Origin: Pseudomonas flavescens
GTDB lineage: Bacteria; Pseudomonadota; Gammaproteobacteria; Pseudomonadales; Pseudomonadaceae
Reading direction: 5' to 3'
DNA length: 64,000 nt
Assembly (NCBI RefSeq): GCF_013408425.1
Contig: NZ_JACBYV010000001.1
Location: 3,100,001-3,164,000 of the forward strand
Positions 43,460 through 53,335 of this stretch are shown in pieces; within the stretch, counting starts at the first letter, position 1; the number at the start of each line of letters is the position of its first letter. The notes below the pieces were generated by a model that saw only the letters and a program-made list of their open reading frames with translations, was not told the DNA's origin and did not search any database. Position numbers and translations under genes: made by a program.

Positions 43460-44419
43460 ATGTCCAAGCACACCGACCCAGATGCCCTACTCCTCAGAAT
43501 GCCCTCATTGCGCGCGGTAAAGGCATTCGTTGCTGCTGCAAAATATGAAAGCTTCACTCGTGCCGCAGAAGCGTTGTGCGTATCGCAAGCCGCAATCAGC
43601 CGGCAGATTCGAGAGCTTGAAGGTTATCTAGGCGCCCAACTGTTTGACCGTGTTGGTCGGGCGGTGCAGCTCACCAGCGCCGGCGAGCTTTTCTTCGATG
43701 CAGCACAGTTATCGTTCGTCAACATCGCCCAGGCCGCCGAGCGCATCCGCAGTAATCAAGCCAGTAAACGCATGCTGACGGTTTGCTGTTCACCCGCGTT
43801 CTCGGCGCTGTGGCTGTCGCAGCATCTCCCGGATTTTTTCGCCCAGCACAACGACATCGAACTGAACCTGATCACGACTCAGAACTTCTTGGTCATGGAA
43901 CCCGGTGTACAGCCGGATATCTTTATTACCAAACTGCCCAAGGTGGGCGAGGGATACCGCAGGACTGCTCTGTTCCACGACGTCATCTACCCTGTGTGCT
44001 CACCACACTATCTGGAGCGCAACCCGCAGATCCGCACGCTCGAGGGCGTACGTGACTCGTTGTTGCTCAACCTGAGCCCCTATGGGCGTTCACAGGTCGC
44101 CGAGCACGTCGACTGGGGCGTATGGCTGGCATTTCAGGGCGTCGATATCGATGAGCGCCCGGCGACCAGCCCACAGGTTTTCAGCGCCAACGACTACAAC
44201 CTGATCATCAGCATGGTGCTCACTCATCAGGGCGTTGCGCTGGGCTGGAATCATCTGGTCAAGGCCCTGCTCGAACAGGGCCTTCTGGTACGGCCAATCG
44301 AGGCGGAGGTGGAACTGCGCAACAGCCGTCACTATCTTTCTATTCGCGAAGAGGCGGAAGACGTCGATGCCGTGCGGCGTTTTCAGCAATGGATATTGGG
44401 CCACTTCGCACGCCGCTAG
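43460..44419 (+). CDS. LysR-family regulator (GcvA-like)
   Basis: A 319-residue LysR protein; the start at 43460 has GAGG upstream, and an ATG at 43334 would add 42 residues of poor family fit. The HTH has FVAAAKYESFTRAAEALCVS and AAISRQIRELEGYLGAQLFD. The effector domain has the GcvA-group pattern (CCSPAFSALWLSQHLPDFFA, DIFITKLPKVGEGYRR). It is divergent from the betaine transporter operon and upstream of the MmgE/PrpD and Rieske genes in the same direction, so it may control both sides. Confidence 0.88.
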   Translation: MSKHTDPDALLLRMPSLRAVKAFVAAAKYESFTRAAEALCVSQAAISRQIRELEGYLGAQLFDRVGRAVQLTSAGELFFDAAQLSFVNIAQAAERIRSNQASKRMLTVCCSPAFSALWLSQHLPDFFAQHNDIELNLITTQNFLVMEPGVQPDIFITKLPKVGEGYRRTALFHDVIYPVCSPHYLERNPQIRTLEGVRDSLLLNLSPYGRSQVAEHVDWGVWLAFQGVDIDERPATSPQVFSANDYNLIISMVLTHQGVALGWNHLVKALLEQGLLVRPIEAEVELRNSRHYLSIREEAEDVDAVRRFQQWILGHFARR

Positions 44420-44533
44420 CCTGACCTGCGGTTATCCTTTGCACGAAGAAAATGTCGCTAGAGTACGACGATGCGCTGGCCCACTGTCTGCGGGGTGAAT
44501 ATTTCCCGAGCAGAGTTCAAAAGGAGCCATCGC

Positions 44534-45877
44534 ATGTCGCTGTACATCTTCTGCCGTGACTTTGAGTTTTCCCAGTTGCCTGCTCATACCCAGGCAATAC
44601 TGAAAAAAAGCCTGCTCGATATCGTTGGGGTAATGGCTGGGGCGGTAACCAACGAGACCAGCCAGACGCTCTATCGCTTCGCTCGCCAACACTATCCCGG
44701 TGGAGCGTTCATCAGTCGGCTGCCTTTCGATGGTACCCAGGTAAGTGTTTTGGGCGCCGGCTGGGCTGGCGGCTTCACGGCCGATAGCCTGGATGCCCAC
44801 GAAGGCCATTTCACGTCCAAGGGCCACGCGGGCGCAACGGTAGTTCCAGCTATCCTCGCCTTGGCTGACGCACTGCATGCGCAGGGCCAGCCGATCACTG
44901 GCCGACAACTGCTCGAAGCGCTCTGCATTGGTTATGAAACAGGCTTGCGTGCTGGTGTGTCGCTGATATCCACCTCTCCTACCTACCACGCCTCGGGCGG
45001 TTTCTCAGCCATTGGCGTAGTGTGCGCGGGCGCGCGTCTGATGGGGCTCGATGAAACCACCTTCCGCCATGCACTGGGAATCGCTGAGTATTTCAGCGCG
45101 CGCTGCCCGATGATGCGCGTGGTTCAGCACCCGACCATGCTGCGTGATGCCCATGGCTCCGGGGCTTTCGTTGGATTGAACGCATTGCTGATGGCCCGCG
45201 AGGGGGTAACCGGCGCTCCGGCCGAGACAGTCGAAGATGCCATTGCAGCACCCTACTGGGATGATCTGGGCAGCCGCTGGGAAATAGACGCCCAGTACTT
45301 CAAACCCTGGCCCGTGTGCCGCTGGGCTCAGCCCGCCCTCACCGCCATGAGCGAGCTGATGCGCGAGCACCCGCAAATATGTGCTGACAACATCGCATCG
45401 ATTCGTGTGGAAACTTTTTGGGAGTCGATGTGCCTGCAGGGCCACCGCCCCAGCAACGCCGACGAAGCCCAGTATGCCCTCGCCTTTCCACTGGCGGCGC
45501 TCATTGCACGCGGCAAGGTCGGCCCAGTTGAAGTCACCGGTGCAGCAATCACCGCGCCAGACATTCTTGCCGTCAGTGAACGCATCGAAATCGTAGAGTC
45601 AGCAGATATTTCGGCACGCTTCCCAAAGGAAATTCTTTCCCGCGTACTCGTGGCACTGAAGAGCGGCGAGCAGCTGGAGTCACCCATTACAGCCGCATTG
45701 GGTGACCCTGAACGCCCCATGACCTCAGAAGATATCGACATGAAATTCGATCTGTTTGCCGGTGTGAACCTCCGTCACCAAGCCTGCTTCGAGTTGAAGT
45801 CGGCCATAAAGGAACTGGAGCATTCCGCATCAGCCATCGATGCTCTGGCGCCACTGTTCCGGCCACACGATCAATAA
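44534..45877 (+). CDS. MmgE/PrpD-family protein
   Basis: A 447-residue protein, start at 44534 with AAAAGGAG upstream. The family's all-helical N-terminal domain has LLDIVGVMAGAVTNETSQTL, ADSLDAHEGHFTSKGHAGAT and GYETGLRAGVSLISTSPTYH. FKPWPVCRWAQPALTAMSEL corresponds to the conserved YKPYPxC segment. Known members are 2-methylcitrate dehydratase, cis-aconitate decarboxylase and iminodisuccinate epimerase. Here it sits between the LysR and the Rieske oxygenase in a betaine island, where no methylcitrate enzymes are present. An epimerase or dehydratase step on a demethylated amino acid is conceivable, but its substrate is open. Confidence 0.82.
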   Translation: MSLYIFCRDFEFSQLPAHTQAILKKSLLDIVGVMAGAVTNETSQTLYRFARQHYPGGAFISRLPFDGTQVSVLGAGWAGGFTADSLDAHEGHFTSKGHAGATVVPAILALADALHAQGQPITGRQLLEALCIGYETGLRAGVSLISTSPTYHASGGFSAIGVVCAGARLMGLDETTFRHALGIAEYFSARCPMMRVVQHPTMLRDAHGSGAFVGLNALLMAREGVTGAPAETVEDAIAAPYWDDLGSRWEIDAQYFKPWPVCRWAQPALTAMSELMREHPQICADNIASIRVETFWESMCLQGHRPSNADEAQYALAFPLAALIARGKVGPVEVTGAAITAPDILAVSERIEIVESADISARFPKEILSRVLVALKSGEQLESPITAALGDPERPMTSEDIDMKFDLFAGVNLRHQACFELKSAIKELEHSASAIDALAPLFRPHDQ

Positions 45878-46097
45878 CCTGCAATCATGCTTTCCCCTCC
45901 TGAAATGTCGTTTGTAGCGCCACAGGTGGCGTAATACGCTCCGACCATGCATCACTGCGCAGCAGGGTGTCTCCGGCCTGCCCGCCGCCGAAGGCTTTCA
46001 TAGCGATGGCGGCGTTTGCCATGAGTTTTCAAACATCACAAGACCAACAAGACCGTTAACGAAATTCGGCTCAAGGTATGTTTCCTGGAGGACCACT

Positions 46098-47333
46098 ATG
46101 AGTAACAAGCAAACCGTCATCGACCTGATCTCTCAACGCAAAGCCCGACACTCGCTACCCCGTGAGCTGTACAGTGATCCCCAGGTCTATCGCCAGGATC
46201 TGGAGCAGATCTGGCACAAGGATTGGATCTTCGCCGGCCATACATTCGAAGTCGCCAAACCTGGCCAGTACTTCACCTTGCAGATCGGGGATTACCCGGT
46301 CGTTGTGGTAGGTGGCAAGAACGGCCAGGTGCATGCCTTTCATAACGCTTGCCGCCACCGTGGCGCCAAGGTCTGCGAGCACGAACAGGGTAAAGTAGCC
46401 AAGCTCGTATGCCCTTATCACAAGTGGACTTACGAGCTGGACGGCAACCTGTTGTTCGCTGGCAACATGGGCACTGACTTCGATAAAACCCAGTACAACC
46501 TGAAGCCCGTGCACTGCGAAATCGTCGAAAGCTTCATCTATGTCTGTGTCGCCACCAAGGCACCCGACTTCGACTCTTTCCGCAGCGCGGTAAAGCCCTT
46601 CATCGCGCCGCACTTTCTGGATAACTGCAAAGTCGCCTTCAAATCCGACCTGATCGAACGAGGCAACTGGAAGCTGGTTTTCGAGAATAACCGCGAGTGC
46701 TACCACTGCGACGGCACACACCCAGAGCTGCTCAATTCCTTCGTGGAGAACCTCTCAGTCGCAGGCGTGGGTGGCGAAGACGACCCGGAACTGAGCGCCC
46801 ACTGGGCTCGCTGCGAACGAGCCGGTATGCCAAGCAAGCTGGTCATGGACATCAACGGCCGCTTCCGCATGACCCGCATCCCGCTCTCCGCTGGTGCAGT
46901 GAGCTACACGATGGATGGCAAGCCCGCCGTCAATGGTCGGCTCGACAAAAGCGGCGAAGCTGACATCGGTGCCCTGCTCTATTTCAATTACCCGTCCACT
47001 TGGAACCATTTTTTGGGCGACCACGCACTGAGTTTCCGAGTGCTGCCCATTGGCCCGAACGAAACCCTGGTTACTACAAAGTGGCTGGTGCCAGAGTCAG
47101 CGGTCGAGGGTGTGGATTACGACATCGAGCGCCTGACCAAGGTGTGGATCGCAACCAACGATCAGGATCGTCAGTTGGTCGAGGGCACTCAGGCCGGCGT
47201 CAATTCGCCTTCCTACGAACCAGGCCCATACTCGGAAATTGCCGAAAATGGCGTATGCCAATTCGATGATTGGTACTGCGCAACCATGCTAGAGCGCCTC
47301 CGCGGGCCGATTGCGCTGAAGTCTGTGGGCTGA
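46098..47333 (+). CDS. Rieske non-haem iron oxygenase (GbcA-like betaine demethylase)
   Basis: A 411-residue oxygenase alpha subunit. The Rieske [2Fe-2S] ligands are CRHRGAKVCEHE...CPYHKW, near residues 85-110. The mononuclear iron site is in NNRECYHCDGTHPEL, with a carboxylate expected in the C-terminal third. The tail, LVTTKWLVPESAVEGVDYD, TNDQDRQLVEGTQAGVNSP and YEPGPYSEI, closely parallels GbcA, which N-demethylates glycine betaine. It may act on another quaternary amine such as proline betaine. GGAGG precedes the start. The ferredoxin reductase partner (GbcB type) is not in this window, so electrons must come from elsewhere. Confidence 0.88.
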   Translation: MSNKQTVIDLISQRKARHSLPRELYSDPQVYRQDLEQIWHKDWIFAGHTFEVAKPGQYFTLQIGDYPVVVVGGKNGQVHAFHNACRHRGAKVCEHEQGKVAKLVCPYHKWTYELDGNLLFAGNMGTDFDKTQYNLKPVHCEIVESFIYVCVATKAPDFDSFRSAVKPFIAPHFLDNCKVAFKSDLIERGNWKLVFENNRECYHCDGTHPELLNSFVENLSVAGVGGEDDPELSAHWARCERAGMPSKLVMDINGRFRMTRIPLSAGAVSYTMDGKPAVNGRLDKSGEADIGALLYFNYPSTWNHFLGDHALSFRVLPIGPNETLVTTKWLVPESAVEGVDYDIERLTKVWIATNDQDRQLVEGTQAGVNSPSYEPGPYSEIAENGVCQFDDWYCATMLERLRGPIALKSVG

Positions 47334-47356
47334 GCGGCGGCTCGCTCGTGAACGTG

Positions 47357-47391
47357 CCAGAAAGCTACGTATTCATGACGTAGCTTTCTGG
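47357..47391 (+). terminator. Long stem-loop after the Rieske gene
   Basis: CCAGAAAGCTACGT (47357-47370) and ACGTAGCTTTCTGG (47378-47391) are perfectly complementary over 14 bp with a seven-base loop, 23 bases after the stop codon. No T run follows, so it may act as an RNA 3'-end stabiliser as much as a terminator. Confidence 0.65.
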
Positions 47392-47532
47392 AATACCTCA
47401 CCTGAATACCAAATAGAAAGACACTATGTGAATTCTGCATCGACGCGTGGACTCAGGCATCTTTGCAAGCCCAAACTTCTTTCCGCGAAGCTATACCAAT
47501 AACAATGCCTCCCACCCCGCAGGAAACCACCC

Positions 47533-49476
47533 GTGAACATCAAACAGAAACTCACCTGGGCCTTCGCGGCCATAGCCTGTGTGCCCGTCGTGGTGGTCGC
47601 TATCGTGGTGGTCGTAAACCTTCGCGCTCAGGCGCAGGACAACTTCCTCGACAGCAGCAATCGAGAAATTCGTCAGATCGAAAACGCCATGAACCAGTTT
47701 TTCGACGCAATCGCACAGAACGTCGAATACTTGGCGAAAAGCCCGAAAATTCAGAACGCCCGAGACCTTAAGAGCTATGTCAGCGCCGATGCGGCTCAGA
47801 CCCCGATGACAGAGACGGGCAAAGAGCTGCTGCAACTCTTCGATCAGTTCGCGGCTACCCACCCGACTACGGCGTATTTGTCCTTTGCCAATACAGATAG
47901 CACTTACGTCAGTTGGCCTGATGACCCCAAAATGCATAGCTACGATCCTCGCGTGCGGCCTTGGTACAAAAGCGCTTTGAACTCGCCAGGCAAAGTAGTA
48001 CGCAGCCCTGCCTACTATTGGGCGACCGACGATGTAGTGTTGATGGCCACCGTCCGCACCGTTGATGACAGCCAGGGTAAAAACCTCGGGGTGATCAGCC
48101 TGGACGTTTCGCTCAAGCAGCTCACCGAACTGGTCAAGCAGATCAAGCTTGGCGAAAGTGGCTACCTGATGCTGCTGGAAAGCAACGGCAACGTGCTGGT
48201 CGACCCCCGCGATCCCGCCCATGGCTTCAAGTTGATCAGCGAGCTGGGCGACGGCTACACACAGTTGGCCGGCGTACAGAATGGCTTGGTCGAGGTAGAA
48301 CTAGGCGGCGTGCCGTACATGGCCAACGTCTGGTCGTCGAGCACTCTGGGCTGGCGCTTTATCGGCCTGATCGAGCGCAGTGAAGTCATGGCCAAGGCCA
48401 CCAGCCTGACCTGGCAGATCGCGATCATCGCGGCTGTGTTGGCCGTGCTGTTCGCCATCGTCGGTGCCAGCTTCGCCGGCCTGATTGTCAAACCGATCCG
48501 CAGCGTGGCCGGTGGCCTGGAAGGCATCGCCCAGGGCGAAGGCGACCTGACCCGCAACCTCGACGTGCGCGGCAATGACGAAACCGCCCTGCTGGCACGC
48601 TGGTTCAACCAGTTCCTCGGCGCCATCCGCACCCTGGTGCAACGCATCGGCAGCGCTTCGGCGGATCTGCAAACCGCCTCGGATGCCAGCACCCGCGTGG
48701 CCCGCGACATGAACGACGCCGCCGGCCGGCAGCGCGAGGCCGTGGAGCTGGTGTCCACCGCTTTCAACGAGATGGTCGCCACCGCCAACGAAGTGGCCCG
48801 TTCCTGCAGCCACGCAGCCTCCTCGGCCGACTCAGGCCAACGTCAGGTGCACGATGGTCAGTTGCAGATCGACGAAGCCACCGGCAGCGTCTCGCGGCTG
48901 AGCGAGAACCTGCAGAAGTCGGCCCAGGCCATGCAGGTGCTGGAGCAGGACAGCAAGAACATCAACGCCATCCTCGACACCATCCGCTCGATCGCCGAGC
49001 AGACCAACCTGCTGGCCCTCAACGCTGCCATCGAGGCCGCACGCGCGGGTGAACAGGGGCGTGGTTTCGCCGTGGTCGCCGACGAAGTACGCGCACTGGC
49101 GAAGCGCACGGCGGATTCAACCGGCGAGATCGACAGCCTGCTGGGTGGCCTGGCCAAACGCACTCAGGACGTGACCAAGCAGATGCAGAGCAGCCTGAGC
49201 ATGTCGCAGCAGAGCGTCGAACGGATTCAGCAGGCTCGCGACAGCTTCGAGCAGATCCGCACCTCGGTGGACGAGATCCGCGATCAGAACAATCAGATCG
49301 CCACCGCAGCCGAAGAACAGCACCACGTGGCCGAAGACATCAACCGGCACATCGCGCAGATTCAGACCGACGCACAACTGGTCGAGGAACTGGCGCATTC
49401 GGCGCGCAGCGACTCACAGCGCCTGGAGTCGCTGTCCGGCGAATTGAATGGTCTGGTGGGGCGCTTCAGAACTTGA
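47533..49476 (+). CDS. Methyl-accepting chemotaxis protein with dCACHE sensor
   Basis: A 647-residue chemoreceptor starting at GTG with AGGA upstream. A first membrane segment ([14 protein letters not shown]) precedes a dCACHE_1 periplasmic domain, roughly residues 35-275, with [20 protein letters not shown] and [21 protein letters not shown] second membrane segment follows near 290, then a HAMP domain and a cytoplasmic signalling rod whose hairpin tip holds [20 protein letters not shown]. The end, GRFRT, has no CheR-tethering pentapeptide. It lies next to a betaine catabolic island. The Sinorhizobium receptor McpX, also dCACHE, senses betaines, so a quaternary amine ligand is a reasonable inference. 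Confidence 0.9.
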   Translation: MNIKQKLTWAFAAIACVPVVVVAIVVVVNLRAQAQDNFLDSSNREIRQIENAMNQFFDAIAQNVEYLAKSPKIQNARDLKSYVSADAAQTPMTETGKELLQLFDQFAATHPTTAYLSFANTDSTYVSWPDDPKMHSYDPRVRPWYKSALNSPGKVVRSPAYYWATDDVVLMATVRTVDDSQGKNLGVISLDVSLKQLTELVKQIKLGESGYLMLLESNGNVLVDPRDPAHGFKLISELGDGYTQLAGVQNGLVEVELGGVPYMANVWSSSTLGWRFIGLIERSEVMAKATSLTWQIAIIAAVLAVLFAIVGASFAGLIVKPIRSVAGGLEGIAQGEGDLTRNLDVRGNDETALLARWFNQFLGAIRTLVQRIGSASADLQTASDASTRVARDMNDAAGRQREAVELVSTAFNEMVATANEVARSCSHAASSADSGQRQVHDGQLQIDEATGSVSRLSENLQKSAQAMQVLEQDSKNINAILDTIRSIAEQTNLLALNAAIEAARAGEQGRGFAVVADEVRALAKRTADSTGEIDSLLGGLAKRTQDVTKQMQSSLSMSQQSVERIQQARDSFEQIRTSVDEIRDQNNQIATAAEEQHHVAEDINRHIAQIQTDAQLVEELAHSARSDSQRLESLSGELNGLVGRFRT

Positions 49477-49584
49477 CCTGCCCTCAAAATCAGCAAGATT
49501 GTTTTTTGGCTGCCTACTTTTCGTTGATTTAAACCGCATCAGAGAAGGTATTGGCGCCGACTCGACAAGAATGAGATCGATAAT

Positions 49585-50610
49585 ATGCCGAACAGACGAA
49601 GCTTCAGTGAGCTGCTACAGGGGCAAAACCTTCGGTTTATACGTGATAAGAGCCTCACCCTACAAAAAGCTAATGTCGGTTTTTTGCTTCTGGAGCACTT
49701 CTCCCTGCCTGCCTTCACTCAGGCACTGGATATCCTGGTAACGGCCAACCTGATCAGCGCTAACGTATTCGCGACTCGAACATTCAGCCTGAACGGGGAA
49801 GCGGTAGTCAGTGATCTAGGCATCACCATCTGTCCAAGTGCTGAACTGAACGTGAGCCACCTTGCTGGACTCGACCTGCTGGTGGTCTGCGGCGGATTGC
49901 GTACCAACTTGCGCCCGATTTCTGTTCTGAAACAACTTCTCCACACTGCGAGTGAAAAGCAAATCGCCTTGGCAGGCCTGTGGAGCGGCGCTTGGTTTCT
50001 AGGACAAGCAGGACTGCTTGACGGCTATAAATGTGCGATCCACCCAGAACATCGATCTGCCCTGGCGGAGATCGCTAAGAACAGCCAAGTCACCTCGGAA
50101 AGCTTCATGGTCGATCGCGACAGGTTGACGGCCGCTAGCCCTACCGGTGCGTTCAACATGGTGCTGGAGTGGATCAACAAACTCCATGGCCGCGATCTGG
50201 TTGAAGGGATCGTAGATATCCTGGCTTTCGAAGAGTCTCGGTTTAGGCGCGTCCGTCCGGCTCTGCACGCCAAAATGAGCGAACCGCTGCGTAATGTGAT
50301 CAGTTTGATGAGCGCGAATGTCGAAGAGCCCCTGAGTGCCGAGCAATTAGCCCAATATTCTGGCCGTTCTCGGCGGCAGATCGAGCGGCTCTTCCAGCAG
50401 CAACTTGGTACCACACCGGTACGTTACTATCTGGAGCTTCGTATCACCGAAGGTCGACGCCTGCTCCAGTACTCCGACTTACCTATCTTAGATGTCAGCG
50501 TCGCCTGCGGTTTCGCCTCGCCAAGCCATTTCAGTAAATGCTACGCCGCCTACTTCGGTAACTCGCCCTCGAAAGAGGTACGGCACGGTAACGTGAGATC
50601 ACGTAAATAG
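49585..50610 (+). CDS. GlxA-family AraC-type regulator
   Basis: A 341-residue regulator with the same architecture as the one at 38928. The DJ-1/PfpI-like domain has FLLLEHFSLPAFTQALDILV and IALAGLWSGAWFLGQAGLLD, with no Cys at the elbow. The AraC HTH pair has LAQYSGRSRRQIERLFQQQL and ILDVSVACGFASPSHFSKCY. It follows the chemoreceptor on the same strand. It may be a second activator of the betaine genes or serve genes outside the window; the effector is unknown. Confidence 0.87.
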   Translation: MPNRRSFSELLQGQNLRFIRDKSLTLQKANVGFLLLEHFSLPAFTQALDILVTANLISANVFATRTFSLNGEAVVSDLGITICPSAELNVSHLAGLDLLVVCGGLRTNLRPISVLKQLLHTASEKQIALAGLWSGAWFLGQAGLLDGYKCAIHPEHRSALAEIAKNSQVTSESFMVDRDRLTAASPTGAFNMVLEWINKLHGRDLVEGIVDILAFEESRFRRVRPALHAKMSEPLRNVISLMSANVEEPLSAEQLAQYSGRSRRQIERLFQQQLGTTPVRYYLELRITEGRRLLQYSDLPILDVSVACGFASPSHFSKCYAAYFGNSPSKEVRHGNVRSRK

Positions 50611-50847
50611 ATCGCCAGGCCAATTCGTTTCTCGCCGGGCCCATACCAGCCTCGAACAATGCTGTTCACCCTCGTTACCGACTGCAATCACCCCCCGACA
50701 CGTGACGCCCCATGTGGCTGCAGCCAAAGAGCGATTCTGCTCACGCGCTGCAGCGAACCAGGAGAACAACGGCAGAGCAGGCTGCCACACGGGAGGCGGG
50801 TCATGACCACCCCGTGAATCAAGGCAGTCACGTTGCAACGCTCCGGC
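50611..50847. other. Intergenic, nothing recognised
   Basis: Sequence between the GlxA-type regulator and the second repeat module. The short frames here show no family signal. Confidence 0.5.
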
Positions 50848-50850
50848 AGG

Positions 50851-50879
50851 TTGCCATCGCCAAACCTGCGAGCTAGAGT
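50851..50879 (+). promoter_or_regulatory. Candidate sigma-70 promoter of C4 module copy B
   Basis: TTGCCA at 50851-50856 and TAGAGT at 50874-50879 with a 17-base spacer, identical to copy A. Confidence 0.5.
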
Positions 50880-50988
50880 GCGCCGGTCACGGTCGATGCC
50901 GTGACCGGGTGTAGCAACCTGAAAAACCAAGACGCGGTGCGTCGCACTTGCATAGTCGGTACTCGGTGCCGTGCTACTGCATTTCTAT

Positions 50989-51066
50989 GGCGGCCCGTAC
51001 GGGGCAGGCTTCGGCCTGGCCGGTTCCCTTGGTTTCCGGTTTGCTACCCCTGTACGGTCCGCCACC
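50989..51066 (+). ncRNA. C4-type antisense RNA, copy B
   Basis: The same fold as copy A with compensated changes: the closing stem is GGCGG/CCGCC instead of GGCAG/CTGCC, followed by CCGTACGGGG opposite CCCCTGTACGG. The downstream target is GGTGGCGG (51086-51093), matching the altered CCGCCACC (51059-51066). The second antisense segment, in CCCTTGGTTT (51026-51035), still pairs with AAACCAGGG (51104-51112) through one G-U pair. This co-variation supports a selected RNA-RNA interaction. Ends are estimated. Confidence 0.75.
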
Positions 51067-51124
51067 ATAACCGCGTAGCAACGGCGGTGGCGGCTCCTTA
51101 AGCAAACCAGGGAGCATAAGGAAA

Positions 51125-51211
51125 ATGCGCCATCCAGCTTTTACGCCAGGGTACCACCCTACCTGCACACTGACACCCTTCGCCTCCAGCCAGGAGGTGC
51201 GCCATGGCTGA
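51125..51211 (+). CDS. 28-residue leader peptide coupled to the small ORF (copy B)
   Basis: MRHPAFTPGYHPTCT...VRHG, with AAGGA before the ATG. Its TGA (51209-51211) overlaps the start region of the next gene (ATGGCTGA). It differs from copy A at two residues. The predicted C4 target lies just upstream, so antisense binding should block its translation and, by coupling, that of the 92-codon ORF. Confidence 0.55.
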   Translation: MRHPAFTPGYHPTCTLTPFASSQEVRHG

Positions 51212-51482
51212 ACCACGCAGCCCGGTCATTCGTTTCCCCAGACGGCAAAGCCCCATTCCGAAAACCTGCCCACCACCGCCTCGCGATACTCAGGGTGACG
51301 CCGAACTACGTGCCAGTTTGCTGGCCGACATATTCGACGAATTGATCCGCAAGAAAGGCGAACACCCCGAAGGCCTGCTAGTGCACGCCGCCGCGCTGTT
51401 CGCAAAAGACCTGCTCGAAGAGATGGTGGTGCTCTATCGCCAGGCGCTGTGCGAGACGCAGGGAGGCAGTGGGCATGTTTAG
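51204..51482 (+). CDS. Small conserved protein of the C4 module, function unknown (copy B)
   Basis: A 92-residue protein that differs from copy A at only three positions: V9I and two changes in the Gly-rich tail. At least seven further nucleotide differences are synonymous, a sign of selection on the protein. It has the same basic Pro-rich N-terminus and helical C-terminus, and the same GGAGG ribosome binding site. Its function is unrecognised; a C4-silenced host- or phage-inhibitory protein is a hypothesis only. Confidence 0.7.
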   Translation: MAEPRSPVIRFPRRQSPIPKTCPPPPRDTQGDAELRASLLADIFDELIRKKGEHPEGLLVHAAALFAKDLLEEMVVLYRQALCETQGGSGHV

Positions 51483-51709
51483 AGGCGATATCACGATTCT
51501 TCCCGCCAATGCCACAGGTAATGGCGCCTGGCATCAGCGAACGCCCTTGACGCGGCTTCAAGGGATATCAGAAACACTTCAACCTTATCGGTAAACGACA
51601 GAGCATCACTGTCGGGGTCGTTGTCGGCCACGGCAGTGATGCCTATAGAAAGCGATAGCGACCCAGCTTGACGGAGTGGCTCGCTCCCCTTCTGGTGGCA
51701 ACCCCGCCC

Positions 51710-53335
51710 TCAAATACGAAAACGCCCCACCAGCGCACTCAATTCCACCGCCAGGCGCGACAGCTCGTGGCTGGCCGAGTTGGTTTGCAGCGCGCCAGCC
51801 GCTGACTGAGCCGAGAGATCGCGTATGGCCACCAGATTGCGGTCCACTTCGCGGGCCACCTGGGCCTGCTCTTCCGCAGCGCTGGCGATCACCAGATTGC
51901 GTTCGTTGATCTGCCCGATGGCGGAGAAGATTTCTTCCAGCATTTCGCCACTGGCCTGGGTGATCTTCAGGGTGTCCTGGGCTTTTTCGGTACTCGAACG
52001 CATGACGCTGGCGGCCTGCTCGGCGTTGTTCTGCACCGTGGCGATCATCTGCTCGATTTCCCGGGTCGAGGTCTGGGTGCGGTGCGCCAGGGTGCGCACC
52101 TCGTCGGCCACCACGGCGAAGCCACGCCCTGCTTCACCGGCGCGTGCGGCTTCGATGGCGGCGTTGAGCGCCAGCAGGTTGGTCTGCTCGGATATCGAGC
52201 GGATCACGTCCAGTACCGTGCTGATGTTCTGCACTTCGCTGGCCAGGTTCTGGATGCGCTCGGCGCTGTCCTGAATCTCGGTGGCCATCGAATGGGTGCC
52301 CTGAATGTTTTCCCGCACCTGCTCGCGGCTCTTCTGCGACAGGCCGTCGGAGGCCGTGGCGGCCTGGGAGGTGGACACGGCATTGCGCGCCACCTCCTCC
52401 ACCGCACTGGTCATTTCGGTGACTGCCGTGGCGGCCTGTTCGAGTTGCTGGTCCTGCTGTTGCAGGCCGCGGTTGCTCTCTTCAGTCACCACGTTGAGCT
52501 GCTCTGCCGCGGACGCCAACTGGGTGGCGGAGCCTGCGATCAGGTTCAGGGTGTCGCGCTGGCTGGTCTGCATCTGCTGCAGCTCGACGAACAACTCGCC
52601 GATTTCGTTGCGCCCGGGCACCGACACCGGCTGGGTCAGGTCGCCCCCGGCAATGCGCCGAAAATGCTCGCCCGCCTCGCGCAGAGGGCGCAGCACGCGG
52701 CTAGCGATGAAGCCCCAGCACAGCACGGCCAGCACCAGCGTCACCACGGCAAGAGCGATCGCCAGGGTCTGCGAGAGGGTCAGGCGCTGCGCCGACTGCG
52801 CGATGATCTGCTTGCTGCGTGCATCCAGTTCGTCGACCAGCTTGACGCGCACCGCCTGCAACTTGGTCATGCCATTACCGGCAGCGATATTCACCTGGAA
52901 GTAATCAGCGGCAGACTGCGAGCGGGTAGCCGCACGCTGGCCGACGATGGCCTCGCCGTACTCGGTGAAGGCCGCCTTCAACTCACGGACATAGCCTTGC
53001 AATACCGGGTCGGTGATGTCGGCAGTGGCGGACTCGACCTTGGCGATGGCCTCTTTCCAGATGCCCTCACTGCGTACCAGGCGGGCCTCGGAATCCTGCT
53101 GATGCCCACCCACCGACTCGATGAACGCAGACGACACGTTGGCACTGGTGCGGATGGCCAGCAACAGAGCGTTGTTGATGCCGTCGATCTGCCGGGTGGC
53201 GCGGTTCAGCTCGCTGATCTGCTCGTGACTGAGCTCGGCCGATCGCCAGTTGTTGACCACCGAAAACAGCAGCGCGACGACGAACACGACAAGCACCGCA
53301 GCCATTCCGGTGCGGACTTTCAGGTGAGGAAACAT
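51710..53335 (-). CDS. Methyl-accepting chemotaxis protein with helical-bundle sensor
   Basis: A 541-residue chemoreceptor. A membrane segment near residues 10-28 ([17 protein letters not shown]) is followed by an all-helical ligand domain of about 155 residues (four-helix-bundle Tar type). A second membrane segment lies near 190-213. HAMP and the signalling domain follow, with [20 protein letters not shown] at the tip. It ends in VGRFRI without a CheR-tethering pentapeptide. GGAG lies nine bases before the ATG. The ligand is unknown. It stands alone, divergent from the unknown gene at 53657. Confidence 0.9.
   Translation of the reverse strand: MFPHLKVRTGMAAVLVVFVVALLFSVVNNWRSAELSHEQISELNRATRQIDGINNALLLAIRTSANVSSAFIESVGGHQQDSEARLVRSEGIWKEAIAKVESATADITDPVLQGYVRELKAAFTEYGEAIVGQRAATRSQSAADYFQVNIAAGNGMTKLQAVRVKLVDELDARSKQIIAQSAQRLTLSQTLAIALAVVTLVLAVLCWGFIASRVLRPLREAGEHFRRIAGGDLTQPVSVPGRNEIGELFVELQQMQTSQRDTLNLIAGSATQLASAAEQLNVVTEESNRGLQQQDQQLEQAATAVTEMTSAVEEVARNAVSTSQAATASDGLSQKSREQVRENIQGTHSMATEIQDSAERIQNLASEVQNISTVLDVIRSISEQTNLLALNAAIEAARAGEAGRGFAVVADEVRTLAHRTQTSTREIEQMIATVQNNAEQAASVMRSSTEKAQDTLKITQASGEMLEEIFSAIGQINERNLVIASAAEEQAQVAREVDRNLVAIRDLSAQSAAGALQTNSASHELSRLAVELSALVGRFRI

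Larger units (their letters stand above)
50848..51484 (+). repeat. Direct repeat copy B: C4 RNA / leader ORF / 92-codon ORF module
   Basis: The second copy of the module at 3628-4262, in the same orientation, 47.2 kb away. The hairpin after the promoter is perfect here (GGTCACGG and CCGTGACC). Together the two copies bracket nearly all the accessory catabolic genes and could recombine to delete or amplify the segment between them. Confidence 0.9.
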
